This document shows positions 24,490-32,584 of a DNA stretch of 35,763 nt, one piece after another (positions within the stretch are counted from its first letter, which is position 1; each line of letters starts with the position of its first letter). The stretch is taken from NCBI GenBank assembly GCA_023388315.1, contig JAEWGM010000019.1, forward strand, positions 1 through 35,763, read 5' to 3'. This DNA comes from Bacteroidota bacterium (GTDB taxonomy: Bacteria; Bacteroidota; Bacteroidia; Bacteroidales; Dysgonomonadaceae). Made by a program: the position numbers and the translations under genes. The notes under the pieces are model-generated. The model was not told the origin of the DNA and searched no databases. It was given only the letters and a program-made list of their open reading frames with translations.

Positions 24490-24851
24490 AAAGAGAGCCG
24501 TTTTTCGAAAACTCCTCGCAATTATTCAATTTAATCGACCAAAATATCATATCAGGAAATATAACAGCTTCAACCATTACCGACATTTACTATATTGCCA
24601 AAAAAGAAATAGGTCACAATATAGCCATTCAATTTATTGAGCATATTTTGAAAATTGTTGATGTGGTTGGAATTGATAAAAAGATTATCAACAAAGCGTT
24701 AAAATCAGATTTTAAGGATCTTGAAGATGCTATTCAGGCTACAGCATGCGAATTGAATGACATCGACGCCATTATCACCCGAAACAAAAAAGATTTCGGC
24801 AAAGCAAACATCAGCATATACACGCCTGATGAATTCTTAAAACTAATTTAA
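24441..24851 (+). pseudogene. PIN-domain toxin lacking a normal start codon
   Basis: VapC-like PIN ribonuclease. The reading frame begins KKVLFDTNIILD from 24444, giving the first catalytic Asp (codon 24459-24461), and continues through TASTITDIYYIAKK, DLEDAIQATA and DAIITRNKKDF, which supply the remaining acidic residues. The expected ATG is ATC (24441-24443). A TTG at 24486 can open the frame, but that product would lack the first strand and the first catalytic Asp. The frame is blocked by TGA at 24429, so no other upstream start exists. Either the toxin is dead, or it starts on the rare codon ATC. The rest of the domain (about 136 residues) is undamaged, which suggests a recent lesion. Confidence 0.78.
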
Positions 24852-24864
24852 GAAGGTGGGGTGA

Positions 24865-25779
24865 TTACTGTTTACTTCTCAATGTGTTAATATTCCGCTT
24901 CAATCCCACGAATTTTGCTCTTTTCACCGCAGATTTCTTAAAAATTCGTCGGTAGGTTTCCTCATCCATTTCTAGCAGTTTTTCCTCATCTAACGATAAA
25001 AATTCTTCCGACGGAAAAAACTCATTCGTTTGATGTGGCTTCGCGAACCTGTTCCACGGGCACACCTTTTGACAAATATCACAACCATAGACGTTGTTGC
25101 TCAGTTTCGGAACTATTTCGGGCGAAATTTCTCCTTTATTTTCAATGGTTTGATAAGAAATACATTTGTTGGCATTTAACCAATGCGGTTTTTCGATGGC
25201 GCCGGTGGGACAAGCATCAATACATCGGCGGCATTTCCCACAGTTTTGTGAAATGGGCGCGTCATAATCCAGCTCAATGTCCACAATTAATTCACCAAGA
25301 AAAAAATACGAGCCTTTTCCCGGAATAATCAACAACGTGTTTTTTCCCACAAAACCAATGCCGGCTTGCGCCGCCCAAAAACGCTCCAACACAGGAGCCG
25401 AATCGGAAAAATAACGTCCCGATGTTTCGGGAAACCGGTTTTTTATGAAATCGAACAATTGTTTCAGTTTTCCACGCACAACGTAGTGATAATCTTCGCC
25501 GTAAGCGTAATAAGCAAACTGTGGAACATCTTGAGGCAACGTTTGATGTGGATAATAATTGAGCGCCACAGAGATGATGGACTTCGCGCCTTCCACCAAC
25601 AACCTCGGGTCCAGTCTTTTTTCGATATTTCGCTCTAGATAACCCATATCGGCATGGCACTCTTCCGAAAGCCATTTCATATAATTGGCTTCCTGTTCGC
25701 TGTCGTGCGCGCGGCAAATGCCGCAAGCATCAAACCCCAGCGAGCGCGCGTATTGTTTTATTTCTTCGGAGAAAGTCAT
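24865..25779 (-). CDS. queG: Epoxyqueuosine reductase
   Basis: Cytosolic iron-sulfur and cobalamin enzyme that carries out the last step of queuosine synthesis in tRNA, reducing epoxyqueuosine. The 304-residue protein has the N-terminal DUF1730-type domain with SIISVALNYYP near 67 and the catalytic-type Asp126 in DSAPVLER. The double 4Fe-4S region follows: Cys180, 183, 186 and 190 in CGKCRRCIDACPTG, then Cys206 and Cys233, 236 and 240 in CDICQKVCPWN. The C-terminus is of the short form, without HEAT repeats. It is divergent from the flippase gene. A TATTTTTG -7 box lies 8 bases upstream of the ATG, implying a nearly leaderless mRNA. Confidence 0.94.
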   Translation of the reverse strand: MTFSEEIKQYARSLGFDACGICRAHDSEQEANYMKWLSEECHADMGYLERNIEKRLDPRLLVEGAKSIISVALNYYPHQTLPQDVPQFAYYAYGEDYHYVVRGKLKQLFDFIKNRFPETSGRYFSDSAPVLERFWAAQAGIGFVGKNTLLIIPGKGSYFFLGELIVDIELDYDAPISQNCGKCRRCIDACPTGAIEKPHWLNANKCISYQTIENKGEISPEIVPKLSNNVYGCDICQKVCPWNRFAKPHQTNEFFPSEEFLSLDEEKLLEMDEETYRRIFKKSAVKRAKFVGLKRNINTLRSKQ

Positions 25780-25786
25780 TTCGGTT

Positions 25787-25794
25787 CAAAAATA
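25787..25794 (-). promoter_or_regulatory. Predicted -7 box of queG
   Basis: TATTTTTG on the minus strand is an exact consensus match, but it ends only 8 bases from the start codon at 25779. If used, transcription starts at or next to the ATG. Confidence 0.35.
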
Positions 25795-25832
25795 CAAAAT
25801 AATTCGCTACAAAAGCCAAGCGCCCGCAAAAG

Positions 25833-25864
25833 TCTAATCCTCTAATTGTCTCATAATCTAAAAA
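25833..25864. repeat. Octad array J (4 units)
   Basis: Four 8-base units TCTAATCC, TCTAATTG, TCTCATAA, TCTAAAAA in register. Read on the minus strand they contain ATTAGA, the same word as in the heptad arrays. They lie between divergent queG and the flippase gene and overlap the -33 element of the latter. Confidence 0.5.
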
Positions 25865-25878
25865 AATCCGTACTTTTG
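25845..25878 (+). promoter_or_regulatory. Predicted promoter of the flippase gene
   Basis: -7 box TACTTTTG (25871-25878) with ATTG (25845-25848) 26 bases upstream. The -33 element is formed by one unit of the octad array. Confidence 0.55.
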
Positions 25879-25896
25879 CTTCATTAAACGTGAAAT

Positions 25897-27345
25897 ATGG
25901 CAGATTCCGCACTGAAGAAAAAAACAACGGTCTCGCTTTTTTGGAGTTTCTTCGATAAATTCGGGCAACAGATACTCAATTTCGCGAGTATGCTCATCCT
26001 GATGAATATCGTTTCCACAACGGATTACGGGTTAATCGGATCATTGGCGATATTCGTGGCCTTTTCCACGCTGCTTATCGACAGCGGTTTCGGACGAGCG
26101 TTAATCAACCGAAAAAAACTGACGGAAAGCGACTACTCTACCGTTTTTTACTTCAACGTTTCATTGGGATTTATTCTCTACCTTATTTTCTTTTTTGTCG
26201 CGCCCGCGTTAGGGAGCCTGTTTCATGCGCCCGCCATTGTAAACGTGGCACGATGGCTGTTTCTGTCGGTTATCCTCAACGCTTTCGGGCTGATTCACCA
26301 AACTTTACTCATTAAAAAAGCCGATTTTAAAGGACTAACCAAAGTGAACATGGCAGCGCTTTTTCTTGCCGACGTGATTGCTGTTTTAATGGCAATTTTT
26401 GGCTACGGTGTGTGGGCATTGGTAGCGCAAGTTGTTTTGTACGCGTTGTTTCGCACCGTTTTTATTTGGATTTATTCGCCTTGGCGGCCAACCGGAAAAT
26501 TCAAGAAAGAGAGCCTTAAATCGTTTTTCGCGTTTAGCCACAAACTGCTCTTTACGGGAATGATTTCCACTTCGATAAACAATATTTATCCCAGCCTTAT
26601 CGCGACGTTTTACCCGATGAGCCAAGTGGCGTTCTTCAACCAAGCAAAAAAGTATCAGGATATTCCGTTTCTCACGCTGTCAAATACTTTTCGCTCGGTG
26701 GCGATGCTTATTTTATCGGAAATTAACGATCAAACCGAACGCTTGAAGCGGGTGGTTAGCAAAACCATAAAAACGATTGCCTTTTTGTCGTTTCCCATTG
26801 GTTTTATGATGATTGCGGTTGCCGAACCGCTGTTTTTTCTGTTCTTCAAAGAGAAATGGCTGCCCGCCGTTCCTTTCTTTCAAATTCTAACATTCGCCGG
26901 AATGCTTCTGCCTTTTATCTTTATTTTAAACGAATTGTTCATCGCCAAAGAAAATTCGCGATACTTTTTGGGGCTCGAAATTGTGAAAGGCATTCTTTTG
27001 ATCGCGCTTATCGCCGTTATGTTTCCATACGGAATTAAAGCGTTGGCCATAAGTTGGGTGATTTATATGGCAATCACATTGGTAATTTCCACCGTTCTAT
27101 CGGGAAAACTAATTCGATATTCGCTTTTTGATTTGCTTAAAGATATTCTGCCTTACTTGGTGTTGGCGGCAGTTTGCACCGGAATTTCGTTTTTCGTTGC
27201 AAGAACTATCAACAACAACATTATATTTATCATTACCATTCTTTTATCCAGTAGCGTTTCATATATTCTGCTGTGCAAACTACTGAAACTGGAGATGTTG
27301 AAGGAATTCGAAAATTGGTTTCAATCTAAAAAGAAAAAAAAATGA
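25897..27345 (+). CDS. Polysaccharide flippase (Wzx-like, MOP superfamily)
   Basis: Inner-membrane protein predicted to flip lipid-linked oligosaccharides to the periplasmic side. The 482-residue protein has about 12-14 hydrophobic segments. The N-terminus (TVSLFWSFFDKFGQQILNF) and the LIGSLAIFVAFSTLLIDSGF region near 45-64 follow the pattern of the polysaccharide-biosynthesis transporter family, as do FFNQAKKYQDIPFLTLSNTF near 245 and FPIGFMMIAVAEPLFFLFF near 300. It has its own promoter. Its last codons overlap the methyltransferase start (ATGA, 27342-27345), so the two are translationally coupled. No glycosyltransferases or polymerase are next to it, so it is not in a large surface-polysaccharide locus. 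Confidence 0.85.
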   Translation: MADSALKKKTTVSLFWSFFDKFGQQILNFASMLILMNIVSTTDYGLIGSLAIFVAFSTLLIDSGFGRALINRKKLTESDYSTVFYFNVSLGFILYLIFFFVAPALGSLFHAPAIVNVARWLFLSVILNAFGLIHQTLLIKKADFKGLTKVNMAALFLADVIAVLMAIFGYGVWALVAQVVLYALFRTVFIWIYSPWRPTGKFKKESLKSFFAFSHKLLFTGMISTSINNIYPSLIATFYPMSQVAFFNQAKKYQDIPFLTLSNTFRSVAMLILSEINDQTERLKRVVSKTIKTIAFLSFPIGFMMIAVAEPLFFLFFKEKWLPAVPFFQILTFAGMLLPFIFILNELFIAKENSRYFLGLEIVKGILLIALIAVMFPYGIKALAISWVIYMAITLVISTVLSGKLIRYSLFDLLKDILPYLVLAAVCTGISFFVARTINNNIIFIITILLSSSVSYILLCKLLKLEMLKEFENWFQSKKKKK

Positions 27346-28049
27346 GAGATACGCTTCTTTATTTGAAATTCGCTGTACAGTACGCACTAGAAAACAAAAC
27401 GTTATCGCATATTAAGCATTTTAGAAGATGGTATAGAGACATGCATTCCGGTACCGGCACACTTTCCCTGAAATTGCCGTGGATAACGTATGATGCCATT
27501 GATTTTCTCTCCAAAATTTGCACGCTCGAAATGACCGTTTTTGAGTGGGGTTCGGGCGGTTCCACTTTATTCTTCGCTCGGCATTGCCGCCACGTAACCA
27601 GTGTGGAGCACAATATAGAATGGAAAAACCTCCTGCTCGATAAGCTGAGTGAATTATCTATCACTAACGTGGATTACAAAGCCATCGCAGGCGAAAAAAT
27701 CGCCGATTGGCACCAAAAGAAATACCAAAACCCTGATGATTTTGTTTCCAAAGACCCACAATCTGAAGGGCTTTCTTTTGAAAAGTATGTAAAGGCCATT
27801 GATACGTTCCCTCACAATCATTTCGATTTGATTGTAGTGGATGGGCGAGCACGAAACTGCTGTGTAAAACGCGCGATTCCGCACCTAAAAAAGAATGGGT
27901 ACTTGGTTGTAGATAATTCCGACAGAAAATATTATTTGGCAGGATTTCCCGAATTAAACGACCCATCGCGTTGGCAAAAAACAGAATTCGAAGGCCCGGT
28001 ATTTTTTCAGCATTCGTTCGCGAAAACTTCTTTTTTTAGAAAGTTGTAA
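27342..28049 (+). CDS. SAM-dependent methyltransferase-like protein
   Basis: A 235-residue cytosolic protein with a class I methyltransferase-like Rossmann fold. Motif I is VFEWGSGGSTLFFA (66-79), followed by HVTSVEHNIEW near 84-94 (acidic end of the second strand), a DFVSK/EGLSF loop near 130, FDLIVVDGRARNC near 159-171 and NGYLVVDNSDR near 185-195. The substrate is unknown. The four-base overlap with the flippase gene suggests it acts in the same glycan pathway, for example methylating a surface sugar. Proteins of this kind are often annotated simply as class I methyltransferases. Enzymatic activity is not proven by the motifs alone. Confidence 0.75.
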   Translation: MRDTLLYLKFAVQYALENKTLSHIKHFRRWYRDMHSGTGTLSLKLPWITYDAIDFLSKICTLEMTVFEWGSGGSTLFFARHCRHVTSVEHNIEWKNLLLDKLSELSITNVDYKAIAGEKIADWHQKKYQNPDDFVSKDPQSEGLSFEKYVKAIDTFPHNHFDLIVVDGRARNCCVKRAIPHLKKNGYLVVDNSDRKYYLAGFPELNDPSRWQKTEFEGPVFFQHSFAKTSFFRKL

Positions 28050-28070
28050 AGGATTTTTTCTTCTCGTTCT

Positions 28071-28134
28071 ATTGTCTATTATCTTTTGTCTTTCCTCTTT
28101 TGTCTTTCCTCCTTGCTCCTTGCTCTCCTCCCTA
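28071..28134. repeat. Heptad array I, touching the rnr stop codon
   Basis: Nine units of pyrimidine-rich sequence (ATTGTCT, TTGTCTT, TCCTCTT, TCCTCCT, TGCTCCT) in 7-base register with one 8-base slip. It ends on the rnr stop codon (28132-28134). This array lacks the TTRG core found in the others. Confidence 0.75.
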
Positions 28135-30276
28135 CGCTAACACAAAATCCAACTGTTTTCTTTCTAAATTGGCTTTCACTACTTGAATACTAACAGGTTG
28201 TCCCAATCGATATTCACGCTTAGTGCGGCGGCCCACCAATCGATAATTTTTCTCGTCCAGTTCATAGAAATCATCGTCCAACTCGCGGATGGGAATCATT
28301 CCTTCCACTTTGTTCTCGTTGATTTCCACGTAAATGCCCCACTCGGTAATGCCCGAAACCACGCCATCGTACACCTTTCCGATTTTATCCGACATAAACT
28401 CCACTTGCTTGTATTTAATGGAGTCACGTTCGGCATTGGCGGCAACCAACTCCATATCGGAGCAGTGTTTGCATTCGGCTTCCAATTGCGATTGATCAAC
28501 CGATCGGCCGCCTTCTAAATATTTCTCCAACAGCCTGTGCACCATCATATCGGGATAGCGGCGAATGGGTGAGGTGAAGTGCGTGTAATAATCGAACGCC
28601 AAGCCGTAATGCCCCACGTTTTTGGTGGAATAAACCGCTTTCGACATGGTGCGGATGGCAATGGTTTCCACCAAATTCTCCTCGGGGCGGCCTTGCACTT
28701 TGTCTAACAGCGAGTTGATGCTTTTGGCTACTTCCACTTTGGTGCCCGAAGCTTTTATTTTATGGCCGAAACGCAGGATAAACGTGTTAAAGGTGTCCAA
28801 CTTTTCCGGGTCGGGCACATCGTGAACGCGATAAACAAATGCTTTGGCAACCTTCCCCTTCGGCACTTTGCCAATAGTTTCGGCCACCGTTCGGTTGGCC
28901 AGCAGCATAAATTCCTCAATTAAGTGGTTGGCCTCTTTGGATTCTTTGAAATAAACACCCAAGGGTTTGCCATTTTCATCGAGGTTGAATTTCACTTCAT
29001 ACCGCTCAAAATTGATGGCGCCGTTTGCGAAACGCTTTTCTCGCAACTGTTTTGCCAAGTTGTTGAGGACAAGAATTTCGGTTGAAAAATCGCCTTTCTC
29101 CGTTTCAATAATTGTTTGGGCTTCCTCATAAGTCAATCGCACATCGGAATGCACAACTGTGCGCACGATGCGCGATTTTTTTACTTCGCCCTTTTCATTC
29201 ATCTCAAAAACAGCCGAAAAGCAAAGCTTGTCTTCGTGTGGACGAAGCGAGCAAAGGCTGTTGCTCAGTTTTTCCGGAAGCATGGGGATAGTTCTGTCAA
29301 CCAAATAAATAGATGTGGCACGCTCCTCGGCTTCTTTGTCGATCAAATCGCCCGGCTTCACGTAATGCGTTACATCGGCAATGTGCACGCCCACTTCCCA
29401 CAGGGTAGGCGAAATTTTACGGATAGATATGGCATCATCGAAGTCCTTCGCGTCTTTCGGGTCGATAGTCAAGGTGAACACGTTGCGAAAATCTTCGCGC
29501 TTGGCTATTTCTTTTTTATCAATTTCCTCCGGAATCATATCGGCAAATTTTTCCACTTTTTCCGGATATTTATATGGGAGCCCATACTGCGCCAAAATGG
29601 CGTGCATTTCGGTGTTGTTGTCGCCGGGTTTACCCAGTATATCAACCACTTTGCCCACGGGATTATTGGCTTTTTCGGGCCACTCCAGAATTTCCACCAA
29701 TACCTTATCGCCATTTTTGGCACCGTGAAGTTCTTCGGAAGGAATAAAGATGTCGTTAGCCAAAAACTTGCTGTCCATTACCAGAAAAGCGAAATGTTTC
29801 TGCACCTCCAGCACGCCCACGAAACGGGTTTGAGCACGTTCCAGAATTTCAATTACCGTACCTTCGGTATCGGCGCGTTTGCGTTTTGCGAGCAATTGAA
29901 TGCGCACACGGTCGCCGTTCATGGCGTGTTTGGAGTTTCGTTCGGGAATGTTGATGATGTTTCCGTCATCATCGGGGACGAAGAAATTTTTGCCGTTGCT
30001 TCTGCGCTCGAATCGCCCTTCCAGAATCAATCCGCGATTGTTTGTGCGGTATCTTCCACGAGAAGTTTCCAGCACTACATCTTCATCGCGAAGTTTGTCG
30101 AGCACCTTCACCAGCACGCGCCTTCCTTCTTCGCCTTTGATATTAAGCGCCGCCGCTATTTGTTTATAATTAAATTGTTTTTCGCTATTTTGACTTAAAA
30201 AATTGATTACCGAAGCGGCTAAGTTCTTTTTCTTTGGCCGTTGTTCTTCGGCAGATAGTGTTTCTTTTTTTGCCAT
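28132..30276 (-). CDS. rnr: Ribonuclease R
   Basis: Processive 3'-to-5' exoribonuclease that degrades structured RNA and takes part in RNA quality control. The 714-residue length is normal. The N-terminus is Lys-rich and carries a winged-helix-like segment (NYKQIAAALNIKGEEGRRVL near 36-55). Cold-shock-type OB folds span about 80-235. The RNB catalytic domain has LTIDPKDAKDFDDAISI near 269-286 with its metal-binding Asp cluster, VDRTIPMLPEKLSNSLCSLR near 331-350 and HFTSPIRRYPDMMVHRLLE near 575-593. A C-terminal S1 domain (VYDGVVSGITEWGIYVEI near 640-657) completes it. A possible leader hairpin lies upstream. No clear -7 box was found. Confidence 0.96.
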   Translation of the reverse strand: MAKKETLSAEEQRPKKKNLAASVINFLSQNSEKQFNYKQIAAALNIKGEEGRRVLVKVLDKLRDEDVVLETSRGRYRTNNRGLILEGRFERRSNGKNFFVPDDDGNIINIPERNSKHAMNGDRVRIQLLAKRKRADTEGTVIEILERAQTRFVGVLEVQKHFAFLVMDSKFLANDIFIPSEELHGAKNGDKVLVEILEWPEKANNPVGKVVDILGKPGDNNTEMHAILAQYGLPYKYPEKVEKFADMIPEEIDKKEIAKREDFRNVFTLTIDPKDAKDFDDAISIRKISPTLWEVGVHIADVTHYVKPGDLIDKEAEERATSIYLVDRTIPMLPEKLSNSLCSLRPHEDKLCFSAVFEMNEKGEVKKSRIVRTVVHSDVRLTYEEAQTIIETEKGDFSTEILVLNNLAKQLREKRFANGAINFERYEVKFNLDENGKPLGVYFKESKEANHLIEEFMLLANRTVAETIGKVPKGKVAKAFVYRVHDVPDPEKLDTFNTFILRFGHKIKASGTKVEVAKSINSLLDKVQGRPEENLVETIAIRTMSKAVYSTKNVGHYGLAFDYYTHFTSPIRRYPDMMVHRLLEKYLEGGRSVDQSQLEAECKHCSDMELVAANAERDSIKYKQVEFMSDKIGKVYDGVVSGITEWGIYVEINENKVEGMIPIRELDDDFYELDEKNYRLVGRRTKREYRLGQPVSIQVVKANLERKQLDFVLA

Positions 30277-30296
30277 CGTTTTTGATTTTTATCTTT

Positions 30297-30321
30297 CTAA
30301 AACAACTAAGATGTGTTTTAG
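30297..30321 (-). promoter_or_regulatory. Small hairpin in the rnr leader
   Basis: Perfect 8-bp stem CTAAAACA/TGTTTTAG around 9 bases, 20-45 bases upstream of the rnr ATG. An alternative stem AACTAA/TTAGTT overlaps it, so two folds compete. Weak evidence for regulation. Confidence 0.3.
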
Positions 30322-30432
30322 TTAGCACAAAGTAACAAAAAATATTCGTTTTTATTCTATTTAGGGCGAAATGATGCGCTTGTTCATAGCACAATTGTTT
30401 AGCAGAATGGTTAAAAATAGGTTTGTTATCAT

Positions 30433-30440
30433 TAAATTTG
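30433..30440 (+). promoter_or_regulatory. Predicted -7 box of the epimerase gene
   Basis: TAAATTTG is identical to the mdh -7 box and lies 20 bases before the ATG. A T-rich TTGTTTA (30395-30401) lies somewhat far upstream. Confidence 0.5.
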
Positions 30441-30459
30441 CAACAGAATAAAGAACCGA

Positions 30460-31470
30460 ATGAACAAAAAAATCCTCATAACCGGTGCCAGTGGATTCAT
30501 TGGCAGCACTGCCGTTGACAAAGCATTGCAGTTGGGTTACGAAACTTGGGCAGGGATTCGTGCCAGCAGCAGCAGAGTTTTTCTGCAAGACGGGCGGATT
30601 CACTTTATTGATTTGCCCTACGGTGACAAAGAAAAACTCAAAGAGCAGCTTCGCGATTTTGTGGCCGAAAACGGGCGTTTCGATTACATTGTGCACATTG
30701 CGGGACTGACAAAAGCGGTGCGAAAATCGGATTTCGACAAAGTAAATTACGAGCACCTTAAAAATTTTGCGGACACGCTAACCGAAATTGACGCAATCCC
30801 CGATTTATTCGTTTTTATGAGCACCTTGGGCGCGGTGGGCGTTGGCGATGAAACCGGCTATAAGCCTTTGGCGTGCGATTGTGCGCCCAATCCCAACACG
30901 GCATACGGCCGCAGCAAGTTGAAAGCGGAGAATTACCTGAAATCGATGGAAGGTTTTCCTTATGTCATTCTCCGCCCAACCGGTGTGTATGGCCCACGCG
31001 ATAAAGATTACCTTATTCTTGTTCGCGCGGTGAAAAACGGTTTGAACGTGGGCGCTGGCTTCAGAAAACAAATTCTTACGTTTATTTATATAGATGATTT
31101 AGTGAAAATTATTTTCGATTGCATCGCCAATCACACGTTCCGTAAAGAATATTATGTTGCCGACGGCGATGTATATACCGACTCGGAATTCAACACCATT
31201 GTGCAACAAGCGTTGCAAAAAAAGCGCGTTATCAGGATGAAAGTGCCTTTGTGGCTGGTGAAACCCGCGGCGTATGCGAGCGAAAAAATATTCGGATTAG
31301 TAGGCAAAGCAACTACATTTAATACGGATAAGTATCTTATTATGAAGCAACGAAACTGGTCGTGCGACATCACGCCGCTTCGCGAAGACTTGAACTTCGC
31401 TCCGGATTATCCGCTGAAAAAAGGAATTGAAAAAACAATTGAATGGTATAAAAAAGAAGGTTGGCTGTGA
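30460..31470 (+). CDS. NAD-dependent epimerase/dehydratase family protein
   Basis: Extended short-chain dehydrogenase of 336 residues. The nucleotide-binding motif TGASGFIG (8-15) and the catalytic Tyr149-x-x-x-Lys153 (AYGRSKLKAE) with the upstream Ser121 in FMSTLGAVG are all present. HIAGLTKAV near 79-87 and LRPTGVYGPRD near 170 are typical. The substrate could be a nucleotide sugar, a sterol-like or a flavonoid-like compound; the sequence alone does not decide. Similar stand-alone proteins are common in Bacteroidales. It has its own -7 box and no operon partners. It is divergent from rnr. Confidence 0.85.
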   Translation: MNKKILITGASGFIGSTAVDKALQLGYETWAGIRASSSRVFLQDGRIHFIDLPYGDKEKLKEQLRDFVAENGRFDYIVHIAGLTKAVRKSDFDKVNYEHLKNFADTLTEIDAIPDLFVFMSTLGAVGVGDETGYKPLACDCAPNPNTAYGRSKLKAENYLKSMEGFPYVILRPTGVYGPRDKDYLILVRAVKNGLNVGAGFRKQILTFIYIDDLVKIIFDCIANHTFRKEYYVADGDVYTDSEFNTIVQQALQKKRVIRMKVPLWLVKPAAYASEKIFGLVGKATTFNTDKYLIMKQRNWSCDITPLREDLNFAPDYPLKKGIEKTIEWYKKEGWL

Positions 31471-31574
31471 TTTTATTTTCAGCGGTTTCATACTTGTGTT
31501 TTACTCGAAACAGCAAAGGCACGAAGTTTAAGAACAAATAACGCAAAACAGGTTCGCAATCAGTTCATTTTTTG

Positions 31575-31582
31575 TATTTTTG
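31575..31582 (+). promoter_or_regulatory. Predicted -7 box of dapB
   Basis: TATTTTTG matches TAnnTTTG and gives a leader of about 15 bases before the dapB ATG. Upstream TTCG (31553) is a weak -33 candidate. Confidence 0.5.
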
Positions 31583-31601
31583 CGACTCAACATAAAAGAA
31601 A

Positions 31602-32318
31602 ATGAAAATAGCATTAATCGGATACGGGAAAATGGGACACGAAATAGAGAAAATCGCGCTCGAAAGAGGACACGAAATTGTGTGTACCATTGACCTAAAC
31701 GAAAACGATAAATTTACATCTCCGCAATTCAAAAGCGCCGATGTAGCCATTGAGTTTACATCGCCCGAAAGCGCCATACACAATTACCGACGCGCATTTG
31801 CGGTAAACGTACCCGTGGTTTCGGGCACAACGGGCTGGCTGGAGCATATGGACGAGGTGAAAGCGGCTTGCGAAAACGATGGGCAAACATTCTTTTACGC
31901 CTCCAATTTCAGTTTGGGCGTGAACATTTTTTTCGCGTTAAACAAACATTTGGCGAAAATAATGAACGCTTTTCCCAGCTACAGCGTGCGAATGGAAGAA
32001 ACGCACCACATCCACAAACTGGATGCGCCCAGCGGAACCGCTATCACGCTTGCCGAAGGCATTTTGGAACACATCGACACAAAAAGCGCTTGGACTTTAA
32101 ACGAAACCCCGCAGCCTGACGAATTGCCGATTGAAGCGTTTCGCGAAGGCGAAATTCCCGGCATCCACACCGTGATTTACGAATCGGACGCCGACACAAT
32201 ACGCATTTCGCACGATGCCAAAAGCCGAAAAGGCTTCGCGCTGGGCGCCGTAATGGCCGCTGAATTCACCAAAGATAAAAAAGGCTTTTTGGGAATGGAG
32301 GATATGCTGAAGTTTTGA
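31602..32318 (+). CDS. dapB: 4-hydroxy-tetrahydrodipicolinate reductase
   Basis: Cytosolic NAD(P)H-dependent enzyme of the lysine and diaminopimelate pathway, needed for peptidoglycan. The 238-residue protein is slightly shorter than proteobacterial DapB, as usual in Bacteroidota. Visible are the Rossmann motif GYGKMGHEI (7-15), VSGTTGW (73-79), the SNFSLGVNIFF segment (101-111) and the catalytic loop EETHHIHKLDAPSGTA (132-147) with the His pair and Lys139. It is the first gene of a probable envelope cluster with lepB and wbqC, which in this genome is interrupted by a toxin-antitoxin insertion starting right after its stop. Confidence 0.95.
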   Translation: MKIALIGYGKMGHEIEKIALERGHEIVCTIDLNENDKFTSPQFKSADVAIEFTSPESAIHNYRRAFAVNVPVVSGTTGWLEHMDEVKAACENDGQTFFYASNFSLGVNIFFALNKHLAKIMNAFPSYSVRMEETHHIHKLDAPSGTAITLAEGILEHIDTKSAWTLNETPQPDELPIEAFREGEIPGIHTVIYESDADTIRISHDAKSRKGFALGAVMAAEFTKDKKGFLGMEDMLKF

Positions 32319-32322
32319 AAAA

Positions 32323-32584
32323 ATGGCATCGTTAAGTGATAAAATAATCTGGCTAATTAAAATCCTGGAGCGAATGCGAAATTTTTACCTGATTTACTCA
32401 AATTCCTCAAAAGAGTTGAGGATTTCCGAAGAAGAAATTATAACGGTAAAGTTATCGCCAATAAGCTGGCCGCATTATCTTTTTCATAACACTTTCTGAA
32501 AAGAACAATCAAATATTTGCACAAAAGTACGAAACCGTAATACCCAATAAAGACGATTTTATTAAAATCTTAGAAAAATATTGA
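32323..32584 (+). pseudogene. Frameshifted small gene of unknown function
   Basis: No single frame is open, but three frame pieces join into one plausible protein of about 87 residues. The first piece (frame of the ATG at 32323) reads MASLSDKIIWLIK. The second (from 32361) reads NPGANAKFLPDLLKFLKRVE onward to KVIANKLAALSF. The third (to the TGA at 32582) reads ITLSEKNNQIFAQKYE to DDFIKILEKY. Each junction needs one extra base in a homopolymer: the A-run at 32359-32362 and the T-run at 32480-32484. The stop overlaps the TTG start of the next gene, so it was probably the first gene of the AbiEii module. Not recognised. Confidence 0.55.

Noticed and set aside
29116..30198. A 360-codon open frame on the plus strand opposite rnr
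   Set aside because: It is entirely antisense to a well-conserved ribonuclease R frame, has no recognisable domain, and long shadow frames are common opposite genes with this codon use.
32323..32499. A 58-codon gene starting at 32323
   Set aside because: Its second half is inferior to the other frames; joining the frames gives a more protein-like sequence, so it is treated as part of a frameshifted gene.
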